From Trachelipus rathkii (taxonomy: Eukaryota; Arthropoda; Malacostraca; Isopoda; Trachelipodidae), in assembly GCA_015478945.1 (NCBI GenBank), contig JABUQX010078446.1, forward strand, positions 1 through 16,104: a DNA stretch of 16,104 nucleotides. The letters run 5' to 3'. Below, in pieces: positions 1 through 8,780 of this stretch. The notes under the pieces are model-generated. The model saw nothing but the letters and a program-made list of their open reading frames with translations, did not search any database and was not told the origin of the DNA. The position numbers and the translations under genes were made by a program. Position 1 is the stretch's first letter, and each line of letters opens with the position of its first letter.

Positions 1-600
1 AAATAAAATAGCTATATATATATAACCAAATAATCAAAAAAAAATATATTTTGCCATATTTTAGCAATTAAACTTTATACTGATCATGATTATACCTATA
101 CTAGAAATATGATTATTATGTTTATTTACTTGTTAAGCTATGCGTAGTTTTGGAAAAAAAATATTAAAATTATAGTTACCTCATAAAAAAAATTCAAAAA
201 AAATAATATATATTATATGAGAATGTATTATAGATACCATAAATATTATTACTTATTATATAACGTACTGATTCTCTAACTAAGAATTGTATATATATTA
301 GTTTTACTGAATAAATGCATATACGATTAAAAAAGCTAATGATAGAAAAAAAATTAAATATTACCAAAAAATTCAAAATTTATTTTAATTTATATTCATA
401 TATTATTTATAAGACTCCATTATTTATTCATTTATACGTATCACTGATTCACATCGATAGTTTATTATTATAATAATTATTCACATTGTTGATATTATTC
501 TAGAGTTTTTCAATTTTAATCCATCGTTAAATAATATATATATATATAACCACTATATATAATGTAATCATCTATATAGTGAGACTTATATGGCAACCAC
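1..600. other. AT-rich intergenic DNA, no gene seen
   Basis: Very AT-rich sequence with short TA runs (for example near 12-24 and 534-548) and A-runs. The only open frame over 60 codons (minus, 194-376) is made of Ile, Tyr, Phe and Asn codons, as expected from random AT-rich DNA. No splice-bounded exon, RNA gene or transposon similarity to the rest of the window was recognised. Confidence 0.7.
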
Positions 601-1830
601 AGTATTCGTATGGACACTTAACAGCAAAATTACCATTTCACAAAGTTGACATATAACTAGTCTATAGCGCGAGAGATAATCACCTGAGTACATAATTATT
701 AATTTGAGATATGCGACACTTATGTATAAACTTAAATTATATGCTATTTCGAAGGCTCAAAATTCGAAGCACTGAGTTAAGGAAGATTTACGTGAGATTG
801 AGGTCTAAGATGTTTTGTACTGCTCTCGATTATTTCAGTGTATTCTACAAGTGTTGCCTAAAGCACTGTCCTGAGAAGAGAGTCTATGAACAGGTTGTTT
901 CTTGTGACACATAGAACGACATTCATTTCGTAAATAGAGGTCTTAAAGTCGTGTTGTAAATACGGTGAAATTTAGTTTATACAGCGAGACAACAGGCGAT
1001 CATTTACAGTAGTATAAACTAAAAGATCGAGCTAAGCGGGGGAAATCACCGGATAGCATTGGCTAAAGGGAATGCTCGAGTCCAGGTCTCAAAAGTGTTT
1101 AAGTGAACGGGTACAGAAGGTCGTTAATAAAATAAGATAGTTATTAAAATAAAAGAAAAAATATATATATATCGATATAATGGTATTCGTAAAACAGTAG
1201 CTTGATCTAAACGAGAAATTCTAATACGATAACTAGGTGAACCTAAATTTGAACATATCTTTCCTACGTTGAGAATGTAAAAAAATATATAATTTCAAAT
1301 ATGTAATTTCTATAATATGTGAATCTATATAAGGTAATATGATTATAAGAGCCTTTAGACGATTTATTGGTGCTATAGTGCTTTACACGTTAAAATAATA
1401 GACTTCTATTATACAGTATTTTGACGGTTCTCTTATTTAGTGTTTTAACGAGTAAGATTTACGAACGGTCTACAGCTATGAGGATTATCGGAAGGTCATA
1501 AGTATAAGTCCACCACAAGGTCTAAGAGCGACACGAGATTCGGCTATGGAGAATTTCTTGGGTCATCTCTGCGTTCTCTTCCGTGGTAATATGCGTACGG
1601 GGTATCGGTACTAATTCACCCCTTCTCGTCTCGGATGTTGTGTCTTCTTCACGTAATACATCATACGACTCTTTAGGTATTGGGTGTCAGTACTTGGGGT
1701 TCCTTCAGCCCTCTACATACTACTAGTAGGTAATGTGAGAAAAACGTCCCCCTAATTATAGTGTATTTCCACCTCGAATCGTGCACTAACTGAGATGCAC
1801 CACCTCTTAACATTTGAGATCCAGAGTGTA
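601..1830. other. Higher-GC non-coding segment with mirrored dinucleotide bias
   Basis: GC rises clearly above the flanks, yet no convincing gene reads on either strand. The only frame over 60 codons is a Lys/Arg/Cys-rich one at 711-914 on the plus strand that I do not believe. By hand count of 601-1800, CG steps outnumber GC steps (about 47 to 27) and GT+AC outnumber TG+CA (about 148 to 113). In 1441-1800 TA also exceeds AT (about 34 to 26). This is the reverse of the usual bias and of the nearby single-copy DNA at 4441-4920. Reading the bases right to left without complementing restores a normal bias and gives two long open frames. See the findings. Boundaries are approximate. Confidence 0.5.
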
Positions 1831-1843
1831 ATACTTATTATAC

Positions 1844-1909
1844 AAATATATATATATATTATATATAATAATATATATAATATATATTGAATAATAATAA
1901 TAAATACTA

Positions 1910-1942
<33 letters not shown>

Positions 1943-1980
1943 TGAATAATATATATATATATATAATATAAATATATATT
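1844..1980. repeat. AT/AAT microsatellite
   Basis: Near-continuous TA dinucleotides with TAA interruptions. The block TATATATTGAATAAT occurs twice, near 1882 and 1934, suggesting slippage or a short duplication inside the array. The Tyr/Ile open frame on the minus strand here is a microsatellite translation. Confidence 0.95.
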
Positions 1981-2647
1981 AATGTCTTGCAAACCTAAAT
2001 TTTATATAAATAAAAATAGCCTCAATAATTTATTATTTATTTTATATTATTAATTTTATATTATTAAATTTTTATTTTCCATTTCCCTACTAAAATTATA
2101 CAGGATAGGCCCATACTAATTAGTGATTTCTACAATATTCCGATAGCTATCATTGTTAAACGTATGTAAGAGCAAACAAGATAGTTATTCACCCATTTTT
2201 TTTTTTTTTTTACAGTTTCGCAGTAAATTAACTCATGTGCACAGGATTCCAAACAGACTAGTATAATCATTATCCCATTTGTTTCGCCACTCTAAGTAGC
2301 TGATGAAGTGCGTTTTTTGAATAAAGTGAGGTCGATGAATAGTTGTCAGATTTAAACCAAAGAAATCAACAACACATCCATAAGATATACCTAGACTAAT
2401 ATATAAAATATGATAGGGCTTACTACTAATAGTAAAGATGTTAAGGATATATATATATAGGTGTTTATATATATAAAAAGTATAATATACGTAATACCTA
2501 TATATACACGGAGTAAGATATAATATATATTACCCATCACTATACGAATTATGATCCAGAGAGTATCGGGGTCTCTATTATACATGAGCCTCTAGTGATG
2601 TGAACCCTACGGGGTGAGGATACTAAATTCATATCCCTCATACCCCT
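1981..2647. other. AT-rich DNA without recognised gene
   Basis: Unique AT-rich sequence with a run of 16 T at 2196-2211 and short TA tracts around 2446-2475. The 64-codon minus frame at 2391-2585 is dominated by Ile, Tyr and Leu and has no support. The part 2401-2640 again shows more GT+AC than TG+CA, on small counts. Confidence 0.6.
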
Positions 2648-2678
2648 AATATATCTATATATATATATATATATATTC
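2648..2678. repeat. Short (AT)n microsatellite
   Basis: About 30 bases of nearly pure AT dinucleotide, roughly 150 bases before the broken 3' edge of the first retrotransposon copy. Confidence 0.9.
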
Positions 2679-2812
2679 ATTGACAATAAAACTGAAAGAA
2701 AACAAATTTTGTAGTTTTAGAAACTTAACACCAATATATCGATATCTGATTGAAAAAATGATATTTTGCTGTTAATGAAATACATATAAGCCTATATAAA
2801 TATATATATAGT

Positions 2813-2825
2813 CATACATACATAC
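2813..2825. repeat. CATA tetranucleotide run at the edge of copy 1
   Basis: CATACATACATAC lies exactly where similarity to the other retrotransposon copies stops (they continue from TTTGATTCC). It is preceded by TA repeats at about 2798-2810. It marks the 3' break of copy 1 in the element's orientation. Confidence 0.6.
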
Positions 2826-2829
2826 CTTT

Positions 2830-3285
2830 GATTCCATTTAGAAGCCTACTACCAACACCATATATCATTAACATCTGCCACAGAGTTTCCCTATTAATCC
2901 TGCCATACGCCTGTTTGCAAGTTCTTGAAACCTAAATACAGTTTATTTTTCTCTCATTTTCTCAATCATTTTCAATGTGAAAATTTTATCTACACATGCT
3001 CTACCACTTCTAAATGTACCTTGTTCTGTGCCAATCAGTCCCTTGGTCACTCGTTGCACTCTCACCCAAAATATCAGCATATATGTTCCCAACAACTCTC
3101 AAACTAATTCCCCTGTAGTTTCTACAGTTCCCCTTATCCCCCTTACCATTAAGTTAAAGTACTATTACTGCTCTCCTCCAATCCTTCGGAACTTTACCCT
3201 TCAAAAAAAACTGTTACACTACTTCCATATTCAATCAGTCACAATCTCTCCTCCATTCTGGATCATTTCAACGGTTATCTCTTTC
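2830..3285 (-). pseudogene. Reverse transcriptase N-terminal fragment, copy 1
   Basis: On the minus strand the text reads ITVEMIQNGGEIVTD (about 3232-3276), then KVPKDWRRAVIV and RNYRGISL-like segments, then a GRACVDKIFTLKMIEKMREK block (about 2937-2995). Next comes motif A with its following helix, AYGRINRETLWQMLMIYGVG (about 2840-2900). These are the fingers and motif A regions of a non-LTR reverse transcriptase. The codons for the motif A Asp are scrambled by a frame change just before AYGRIN. The fragment ends at 2826, so motifs B and C (YADD) are missing. It follows the endonuclease without the normal linker. Confidence 0.82.
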
Positions 3286-3289
3286 CTCC

Positions 3290-4012
3290 CAACTAATCTT
3301 GCATAAAACAACACGATGATCTGATATTCACCTCCCCAACCCTCTTACTGATTTAATGTCCATTGCATACTTCATTGAACATCTTCTATTTCACCAATAC
3401 AAAATCAATCGTACTTTTCACTTTGATACCCTCTCTACCTACCCCAACTCTCGTATACTTATGAATACTCTTGTACTTGAAGAATGTATTACTCATACAC
3501 ATACCTCTCTTTCCTTACAGAAATCAATCACCTTCCTACCATTCCCATTTTCTCCCTCAACCCTGTTATACCTTCCCTTTTTCGATCACCTATCCAACCA
3601 TTTAAGTTGCCCAACACAATCAATCTGAAGTTCCTGTTCACCCCGTCCAAAACATCATTCAGATTATCCAAGAAAGTCTCACTTTCCTTACCTCAGATGG
3701 ACTATATGTTACTACCACACATACCATGATCTTTTCAAACTTAAATTTAACCATTAAATTTCTAGTACTCCCACAAGCAAAATCCACCATATAGCTCTAT
3801 GCCACAAGTCGCTCATCAGAATCGCAACTTTTTCTCTCCCCCTTTCATTCCTCTCCGCTCTGGTTCACAAACATTTCACCCCACATCACCCATCTCCGTT
3901 TCCCTTCATCTTCGTTTCAGTCACAGAAAGCAAATTAAATTTACATTTTCTAAATACATACATCACCTCTCTCTACTTCTTCTCACCATTTATTCCTTTA
4001 ACATTCCATGTA
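3290..4012 (-). pseudogene. EEP-type endonuclease domain of retrotransposon copy 1 (broken)
   Basis: In the exonuclease-endonuclease-phosphatase family this domain nicks the target DNA to prime reverse transcription. On the minus strand, allowing frameshifts, the motifs occur in order: WNVKGIN (about 3989-4010, N-terminal Asn motif), SVTETKMKG (3902-3928, catalytic Glu), LGNLNGWIGDR (about 3583-3616), KVIDFCKERE, a run with FKYKSIHKYTR (about 3440), STIDFVLVK, and ISDHRVVLCKI (about 3300-3327, catalytic Asp-His). The usual GDLN motif reads GNLN here, so the catalytic Asp is Asn (AAC). At least three frame changes and several stops interrupt it. This is the best-preserved endonuclease in the window. 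Confidence 0.85.
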
Positions 4013-4019
4013 CCTAGAC

Positions 4020-4360
4020 GATTCACACAATATCTCCGAAATATAGAAAATCGCTTACGAAGGTCACGACCAGCTACAAGGCCTAAGTATGCAGTCCTAG
4101 TAAGAGGTAAGTGGTAGTGGGAAGTCAAAAAAAAATACCACTGTTCATTTAGTCGCCTTCCATGACTCGCAGAACATACGCTGTGGGAATTCTTTCTCCC
4201 CCATACAGGGATATAAGGTATTGTCTCTAATGTGTTCTCTTTTAAGAAGAGTGTGGTATGAATGCAATAGAGAAAGGCGAACCATTGGGGACTAGAATGC
4301 CATGGGAATTACCCCTACAAACTGAAAGACCAATGGGAGGTACTCTCATCGCTTCGAGAG
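4020..4360 (-). other. 5' leader of retrotransposon copy 1
   Basis: This segment aligns with 11650-12070 of copy 3 but is upstream of the first endonuclease motif, so it is probably 5' untranslated sequence carrying the element's promoter. No TATA or initiator was identified with confidence. A short inverted repeat, AGTC then GACT around ATGGAAGGC, lies on the minus strand near 4148-4166. An equivalent hairpin lies in copy 3. Confidence 0.6.
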
Positions 4361-4375
4361 ATTTTTTTTTTTTTT

Positions 4376-4736
4376 AAATAATTGTCTCAGAAACCCATGA
4401 AGGGGTTAAATTCTGGTCTTGAATAACCACCTCAATGGAAGAATATTATTAGATGTTGAAGAGAGTAAGCGTTGTCACGATAAAGTGGCGTTTTTTCCCG
4501 GAAGCTGCTTAGGATTCGTCGGTGGTGCTAGCAGCCTCCTGCACCACACCACACCCAATTTTTTATTTTTCATAGCCATTATATATTGGAATGAAACATC
4601 CGTATTCATACCTACATCCGTGTATATTAATAATTTAACATCCGAAACATCACTAGGCTATAGTAGTTAAACTCTTATTATAATTTCACCCAGGTTACGC
4701 AACTTACTCATTAATTAACTGATTTTCCTATTTCAG
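4376..4736. other. Single-copy DNA between copy 1 and candidate exon
   Basis: After a run of 14 T (4362-4375) the sequence has normal complexity and dinucleotide bias and does not match the repeated copies. An 83-codon plus-strand open frame at 4419-4670 looks random (no domain, ends without a splice-like context), so I do not call it. The last part, ending CCTATTTCAG at 4736, is a good pyrimidine-rich 3' splice site. Confidence 0.5.
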
Positions 4737-4850
4737 GTATTGTGCCGTTATTTAGGGGAAACTCCTTATCAGATATCAAGAGATTTAATACCATCGGAAG
4801 AATCATTAAATTTGCTTAAAGAACATATCATTGAAATGGAAAATGAAAAG
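4737..4850 (+). CDS. Candidate internal exon of an unrecognised host gene
   Basis: A 114-base segment is preceded by TTTTCCTATTTCAG and followed by GTTTGT, so it has a strong acceptor and an acceptable donor. Only one frame is open across it; the other two contain stops. That frame gives exactly 38 codons (phase 0 at both ends), beginning VLCRYLGETPYQISRDL and ending LLKEHIIEMENEK. The residue mix (Glu/Lys-rich, amphipathic, no low-complexity bias) is unlike the Ile/Tyr/Asn translations elsewhere in the window. I do not recognise the protein. The C-terminal half looks helical, possibly coiled coil. If real, the flanking retrotransposon copies lie in introns of a plus-strand gene, in antisense orientation. 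No other exon of that gene was found in the window. A chance open segment remains possible. Confidence 0.42.
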
Positions 4851-5364
4851 GTTTGTTATTTCTTCAAAAGTTTTGTTGATCACATTAAACTTGCAGGGTT
4901 TTAAAGTTCTGCAAAATATGCATATAAGGTGCTCCCTTATTTATTGTGATCTGTTGACCCCTGTTAAGGTACTTTAATAACTTCTTGATCCAGTTACAAA
5001 AAGCTAGATATAGTGCAAAATAAGGCATTAAGTGCAATTACGCAGGCTCTCCCCACTATACTAACTTGCCTCAAATCGGAAATAAAAATATTTTCGGTAA
5101 ATGACATGATGGGCACTCAATTCTATTGTAGAACCCTTACTACCAACCGCCCATTCTGTCTTTATTCAAAATGCTGACACATAGGTCAAAGAAATAATAC
5201 ACTATTGTGATATTACTCAGAATGTTAACACCTCTTCCCTGCCACTCGACACTACACTAATTAATAAAACATACAACTCCCTCCACCTTCTTAGCCTCCA
5301 CCCAAAAACGACGATTCCGAGCAGCCCAGATAAAATTTCTTGCCCAAGTTTCATCAAAATTGAA
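4851..5364. other. Single-copy DNA, possible intron
   Basis: Moderately AT-rich unique sequence after the candidate exon. No further splice-bounded coding segment was found on the plus strand. A short minus-strand open segment (5257-5367, 36 codons then stop) reads FDETWARNFIWAARNRRFW near its start. It looks protein-like but runs into the AT array upstream and cannot be assigned. Confidence 0.5.
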
Positions 5365-5443
5365 ATATATTATATATATATATATATATTATATATATAT
5401 AATTATATATATATTATATATATTATATTATTATATATATAAT

Positions 5444-5475
<32 letters not shown>

Positions 5476-5500
5476 TATGTATATAATATTATATAATATT
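5365..5500. repeat. AT microsatellite at the 3' end of copy 2
   Basis: Interrupted TA array of about 135 bases that directly abuts the pyrimidine-rich (minus strand: GAA-rich) 3' terminus of retrotransposon copy 2. It may be the element's tail or the target it inserted into. Confidence 0.92.
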
Positions 5501-5639
5501 CTTTTCTTTCTTCGTTCTTTCTTTATCCCCACGCGCTTGTTTTCCCAAAGAGTGGGAGTAAGGAGCGCTACAGGCATCGGAAAAGAAAAAGCAGTAGGAG
5601 AGTAATGACAAATTCGAAAAGAAAGCCCAGCCTTACCAG

Positions 5640-6521
5640 CCCCCCTCTGTACCATTAATTAGTGAAAACTCGTCACAGACAGAAATCCACCCTAGAGCCT
5701 ATGGTAAATCGTCGACGGACCCTCACTATGGTAAAATCGTCATGTAAAGGGTTTCATCCCTTGCCCAGGTGCCACAACCATTGCCCCCATAACAAAACCC
5801 CGCCATTCTCGTGCTATATGCGATCCCTTTTAATTCTCAGCCTCTGCCAACTCACATTTTCCCCTCAGGATACGTCGTTCACCGACTCAAATCCACTGTT
5901 CTCTTCGGTCTCTCCAACCGGTCGTTTCCCAACACACACACTCAACGCTATACATCCGCTTAACCAATCCGTCTATCATTCATTCCTTTCCACGTGATCT
6001 CAATTACCTTATCTCAATACATACTTTCATTTATTCTCTCATTACCTCTTTTGTTCACACCGAACAAACTTCTAATACGTTTCATGTCCTCCATTTTTAA
6101 TAATTCTCCACACCTAGCCATGCCCTAAGATTGTCCATCTGAACGACATTGAAACTTTAGATCTATACTTCTTTATTCCAGAACATAGTCTCAATACCAT
6201 ACAAATAACACAGGTAACAACATACCCTCTATGCAGAACCCTAGCGCACTAATGACTTAGTCCCTTTACATTCACCAACGATTTAATTGCACCGCAACCT
6301 TTCCTGCATCCGAACTTTCCTACTGCAACTCTGCATCATACCGTTCCCATTCCATCCAACACATACCCTAAATATATTTAAACTCAGACACTTGCTCCAG
6401 CTGCTTCACCATCTAACATAACCTTCACAGCGAGGACTGTCCTCACTCACCAACCATAAAACCTTACTCTTATCTACGTTTACTTCAAACCCCTCCTTTT
6501 AACATACCTGCCAAATTCTCT
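5640..6521 (-). pseudogene. RT thumb and C-terminal tail, copy 2
   Basis: Downstream of YAD in element orientation, this region matches the same part of copies 3 and 4: the shared CAGCTGCTTCACC block at 6401-6413 and the GRP-type tail near 5900-5930, where the minus strand can be read WETTGWRDREE. Frame is lost repeatedly. The tail of this family often carries a Gly-Arg-Pro-Lys/Arg-rich segment of unproven, presumably nucleic-acid-binding, role. Confidence 0.7.
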
Positions 6522-7330
6522 CTACCCATCCCCCCCTGTTTCAAAACCCCTTCTCTTCAGATTCGCCACAGAGAACCAAACATCCGCATATAAAAGGTAG
6601 AGCACCCTCCACTCATCTCCATTCTCTATCATTCTAACACCATTTCCTGCCAATTCCTCACCTCGAATTCTTTCATAACCCCAGTCATATACAAATTGAA
6701 AAGCCAAGGAGACATAACACAACCCTGGCTCACGCCGCTATTAATCCTAAACCAATCACGATTTGGAACACATTTATTCTTACATGCACGCTCACTTATC
6801 GTCAATACATACTTTTTGAATTCCAGTTCAAAAACCTCTACCAACACCATATATCACTATCCCTAATTAACTCTATCATAGCGCCTGTTGCAAAATTCCA
6901 TAAAAGCTAAAAGTATAATTTATTTCTTCTTTCTCCCTCATTTCTCAATCCATTTGTGTCAAATGTAATAGATTTGATCCACACATCCTTCTAACCACTG
7001 CCTAGAACGCACCTTGGTTCCTTCACGCAATCAGTCCTCCGTCACTCGACGCCACTCTTTCGATCCAAAATACCGAGGCATAATTATACCTTCCCTACAA
7101 CACTCAGTAAAATAATTCCCCTATAATTTCTACAGTTCCGCTTTTCTCCTTTACCCTTAATATAGGACTGTATGTACCGCTCTCCTCCAATCCCTGGAAC
7201 TATACCCTCCCATAAACACACTTTAATTACCAACTTGCCAAGATCCAATCAATTGCACCAATCTCGCCTCGCGCTCTTGATCATTTCACTAGTAATTTCA
7301 TCTACACCTGCAGATTTTACCATTCTTCAA
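6522..7330 (-). pseudogene. Reverse transcriptase domain, copy 2
   Basis: This would be the RNA-dependent DNA polymerase that copies the element's RNA at the nicked target. From the N side (about 7330) it starts with a degenerate SAGVDEITSEMI block. The best-preserved part is a 73-codon frame (6629-6850) with GVSQGCVMSPWLFNLYMTGV at 6677-6736, which is the conserved block before the catalytic motif. A frame change follows, then WRVLYLLYAD (about 6582-6611). The active-site YADD is broken: after YAD the bases read GTTTGG where a GATTTGG-like codon is expected, consistent with a 2-nt deletion removing the second Asp. Inactive. Confidence 0.88.
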
Positions 7331-8346
7331 ACTTTCTCACTCTACCCATTACCTCCTCTCTTACTAAATAACCTCAGTCCCCAAAAGAACCTTACTCCTT
7401 CTGCACAAATCAAAACGCACACACATTCACTAACACCTCCTCATCATTAGTTAATATTGTGCAGATTTCGAAATGTTCTTCCACACTCCCACTCACATTC
7501 AATTTCAATCATTTACAGAAACACCATCCCATTCATTAACTCTAAAAGCAGAATTCCCCTTATTCTCATTTCTTAACCTTTCCGCGCCTTCCTTCCGAAG
7601 AGCTTCCTATTCCCGTTGTAATGGTCCTCATTCATGCCTCCTTCCAAACTGTGTCATTTAACCTCCTTTTTCTCCTACTGGTATGCACCTTTTAGGTAAT
7701 TTCTTTTTTTCCCGCCTATGAATATATTCCCAAGCATCTTTCTTTTAAAACTTCATCATTTGCTTTTAGTAACATTCACCACGCTTCTTTTTTTTACTGT
7801 TAACCGATGATCATCACCTCTTCCATTCCACCCATTCACTGTTAACGATTCTTACTTCCTACTTAGCACATCCACATAACATCTTCCATTTGCACTACTA
7901 ACAATTGCTCCTTCATTTTGCCCCCAGAGTTTGTTCAGTAAACAACTCGGTTTCACATCTCAAATCCGTTTTACTAGCGGAGACACTCTTAAGCATACTT
8001 ATTCCTTATTGTCTTTGTTCACTTAACTTCTCACTCTTAATTTTACCAATACTTCCTTTCGTATCACCTTCCTCTCCATGCCAAGCCCCCACTAACTTTA
8101 TTTAAACATAGAACAATATAAATAAGCTTATAATCTCATTCCTAAACCCCTCACTGATTTAACATCCAAATCACATACTTCAACATCTCCTTCTTCAACC
8201 AACACAAAATCAATTCATACCTTTTCACTTTCGATACCAATCTCTTACTACACCAACTCTAAGTTAACCTATGGATACTCTTGTGTTTAAGAAATAGTAT
8301 TACTTACACACATACCTCTCCTCATTTCTACAGAAAATCAAATCAA
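7331..8346 (-). pseudogene. Linker and endonuclease C-terminus, copy 2
   Basis: Aligns with 10140-11150 of copy 3 and 14425-15360 of copy 4. Recognisable minus-strand pieces include IDFVLVEEGD (about 8190-8220) and KSVRGLG (about 8140-8165) from the endonuclease. The SDH-containing segment (about 8110-8140) is scrambled. The linker has no known catalytic role and is the part lacking from copy 1. Confidence 0.75.
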
Positions 8347-8372
8347 AATTTGATAATAGTGATATAATATCT
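8347..8372. other. Junction between copy 2 (5' side) and copy 3 (3' end)
   Basis: About 25 bases, AAATTTGATAATAGTGATATAAT and flanks, separate the truncated 5' side of copy 2 from the purine-rich 3' end of copy 3 (minus strand GAAGAAGAAG). They match neither copy elsewhere and may be a short tail plus target bases. Confidence 0.5.
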
Positions 8373-8479
8373 TCTTCTTCTGTTCTTCCTTATATTCCAC
8401 AAAATGGGAGTAAGGGCGCGCGGGCATCGAAAAGAATAAGCAGTAAGAAGAAACATGACACATAGTCGAAAAGAAAGCC

Positions 8480-8780
8480 CAGAATTACCGCCCTCTGTAC
8501 CATTAATTAGTGGGAACCCATTGCAAGTCCGAAAATCCACCCTAAAGCTTCATGGACTACCGATGGACCCTCACTATGGTATCTCGTCAATGAAGGGTTC
8601 ATCCCTTGGCCCAGGTGGGCCACAAACATACCCCTCACAATCCCCGCCATCACTCCTGTTTAACCACCGTGTTCTTCTCGCTTCTAACCAAACTCCACAT
8701 TTCTCTCCTTCAAAACATTCGTTTACTGACCCAATCCATTTTTTCTTCGGTCTCCCATGCCGGTCGGTTCCCAACATCAC
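8480..8780 (-). pseudogene. C-terminal tail and 3' UTR of copy 3
   Basis: A 68-codon minus frame (8574-8780) reads HGRPKKKWIGSVNECFEGE near its start (about 8700-8759), then EARRTRW and a GPPGPRDEPF terminal block (about 8597-8626). GRPKKKW with an EARR segment is the standard C-terminal tail of this retrotransposon type. The coding part probably ends shortly after RDEPF. The remaining bases down to 8360 match the 3' UTR of copy 2. Confidence 0.82.

Larger units (their letters stand above)
2826..4360 (-). mobile_element. Non-LTR retrotransposon copy 1 (5' half, internally deleted)
   Basis: This copy reads on the minus strand: 5' leader (about 4020-4360), endonuclease domain (about 3290-4012), then directly the N-terminal part of the reverse transcriptase (about 2830-3285). 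It breaks off within the reverse transcriptase, just after motif A, at CATA/TA repeats. The leader matches copy 3 up to the block ATGGGAGGTA..ATCGCTTCGA. The matching 5' limit in copies 1 and 3 suggests the real 5' end of the element lies near 4360. The linker of roughly 0.8 kb that separates endonuclease from reverse transcriptase in copies 2-4 is absent. Stops and frameshifts are frequent, so the copy is dead. It belongs to the endonuclease/RT (APE-type) non-LTR retrotransposons; I do not assign a clade. Confidence 0.88.
5501..8346 (-). mobile_element. Non-LTR retrotransposon copy 2 (5' truncated)
   Basis: Minus-strand copy containing, from its 5' side (8346) to its 3' end (5501): the C-terminal third of the endonuclease, the linker, the reverse transcriptase, the C-terminal tail and the 3' UTR. 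It aligns with copies 3 and 4 throughout. Its 5' side stops within the endonuclease (after the equivalent of KVIDFC), where copy 3's 3' end begins only some 12-25 bases later. The copy has many single-base indels and stops; no long frame survives apart from a 73-codon piece of the reverse transcriptase. Confidence 0.9.

Noticed and set aside
711..914. 67-codon plus-strand open frame
   Set aside because: Lys/Arg/Cys-rich with no domain, no splice or promoter context, and inside the segment with mirrored composition. Best explained by chance.
1807..1992. Tyr/Ile-rich minus-strand frame (and the similar one at 11970-12281)
   Set aside because: These are translations of TA microsatellites.
2391..2585. 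64-codon minus-strand frame resembling a membrane peptide
   Set aside because: Hydrophobic composition is expected from AT-rich DNA. No second feature supports a gene.
2925..4017. Several plus-strand Ser/Pro/Thr/His-rich open frames
   Set aside because: Antisense shadows of the purine-rich retrotransposon copy 1 on the minus strand. The same applies to plus frames within copies 2-4, including the 173-codon frame at 8455-8976.
4419..4670. 83-codon plus-strand frame starting upstream of the candidate exon
   Set aside because: No recognisable domain, ends in a stop before the intron-like acceptor, and composition is random. It could not be joined in frame to the candidate exon with a convincing splice.
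5501..5520. Possible long terminal repeats or terminal inverted repeats of the element
   Set aside because: The 5' and 3' ends of copy 3 are unrelated, and the coding content (endonuclease then RT, no protease or integrase) is that of a non-LTR element.
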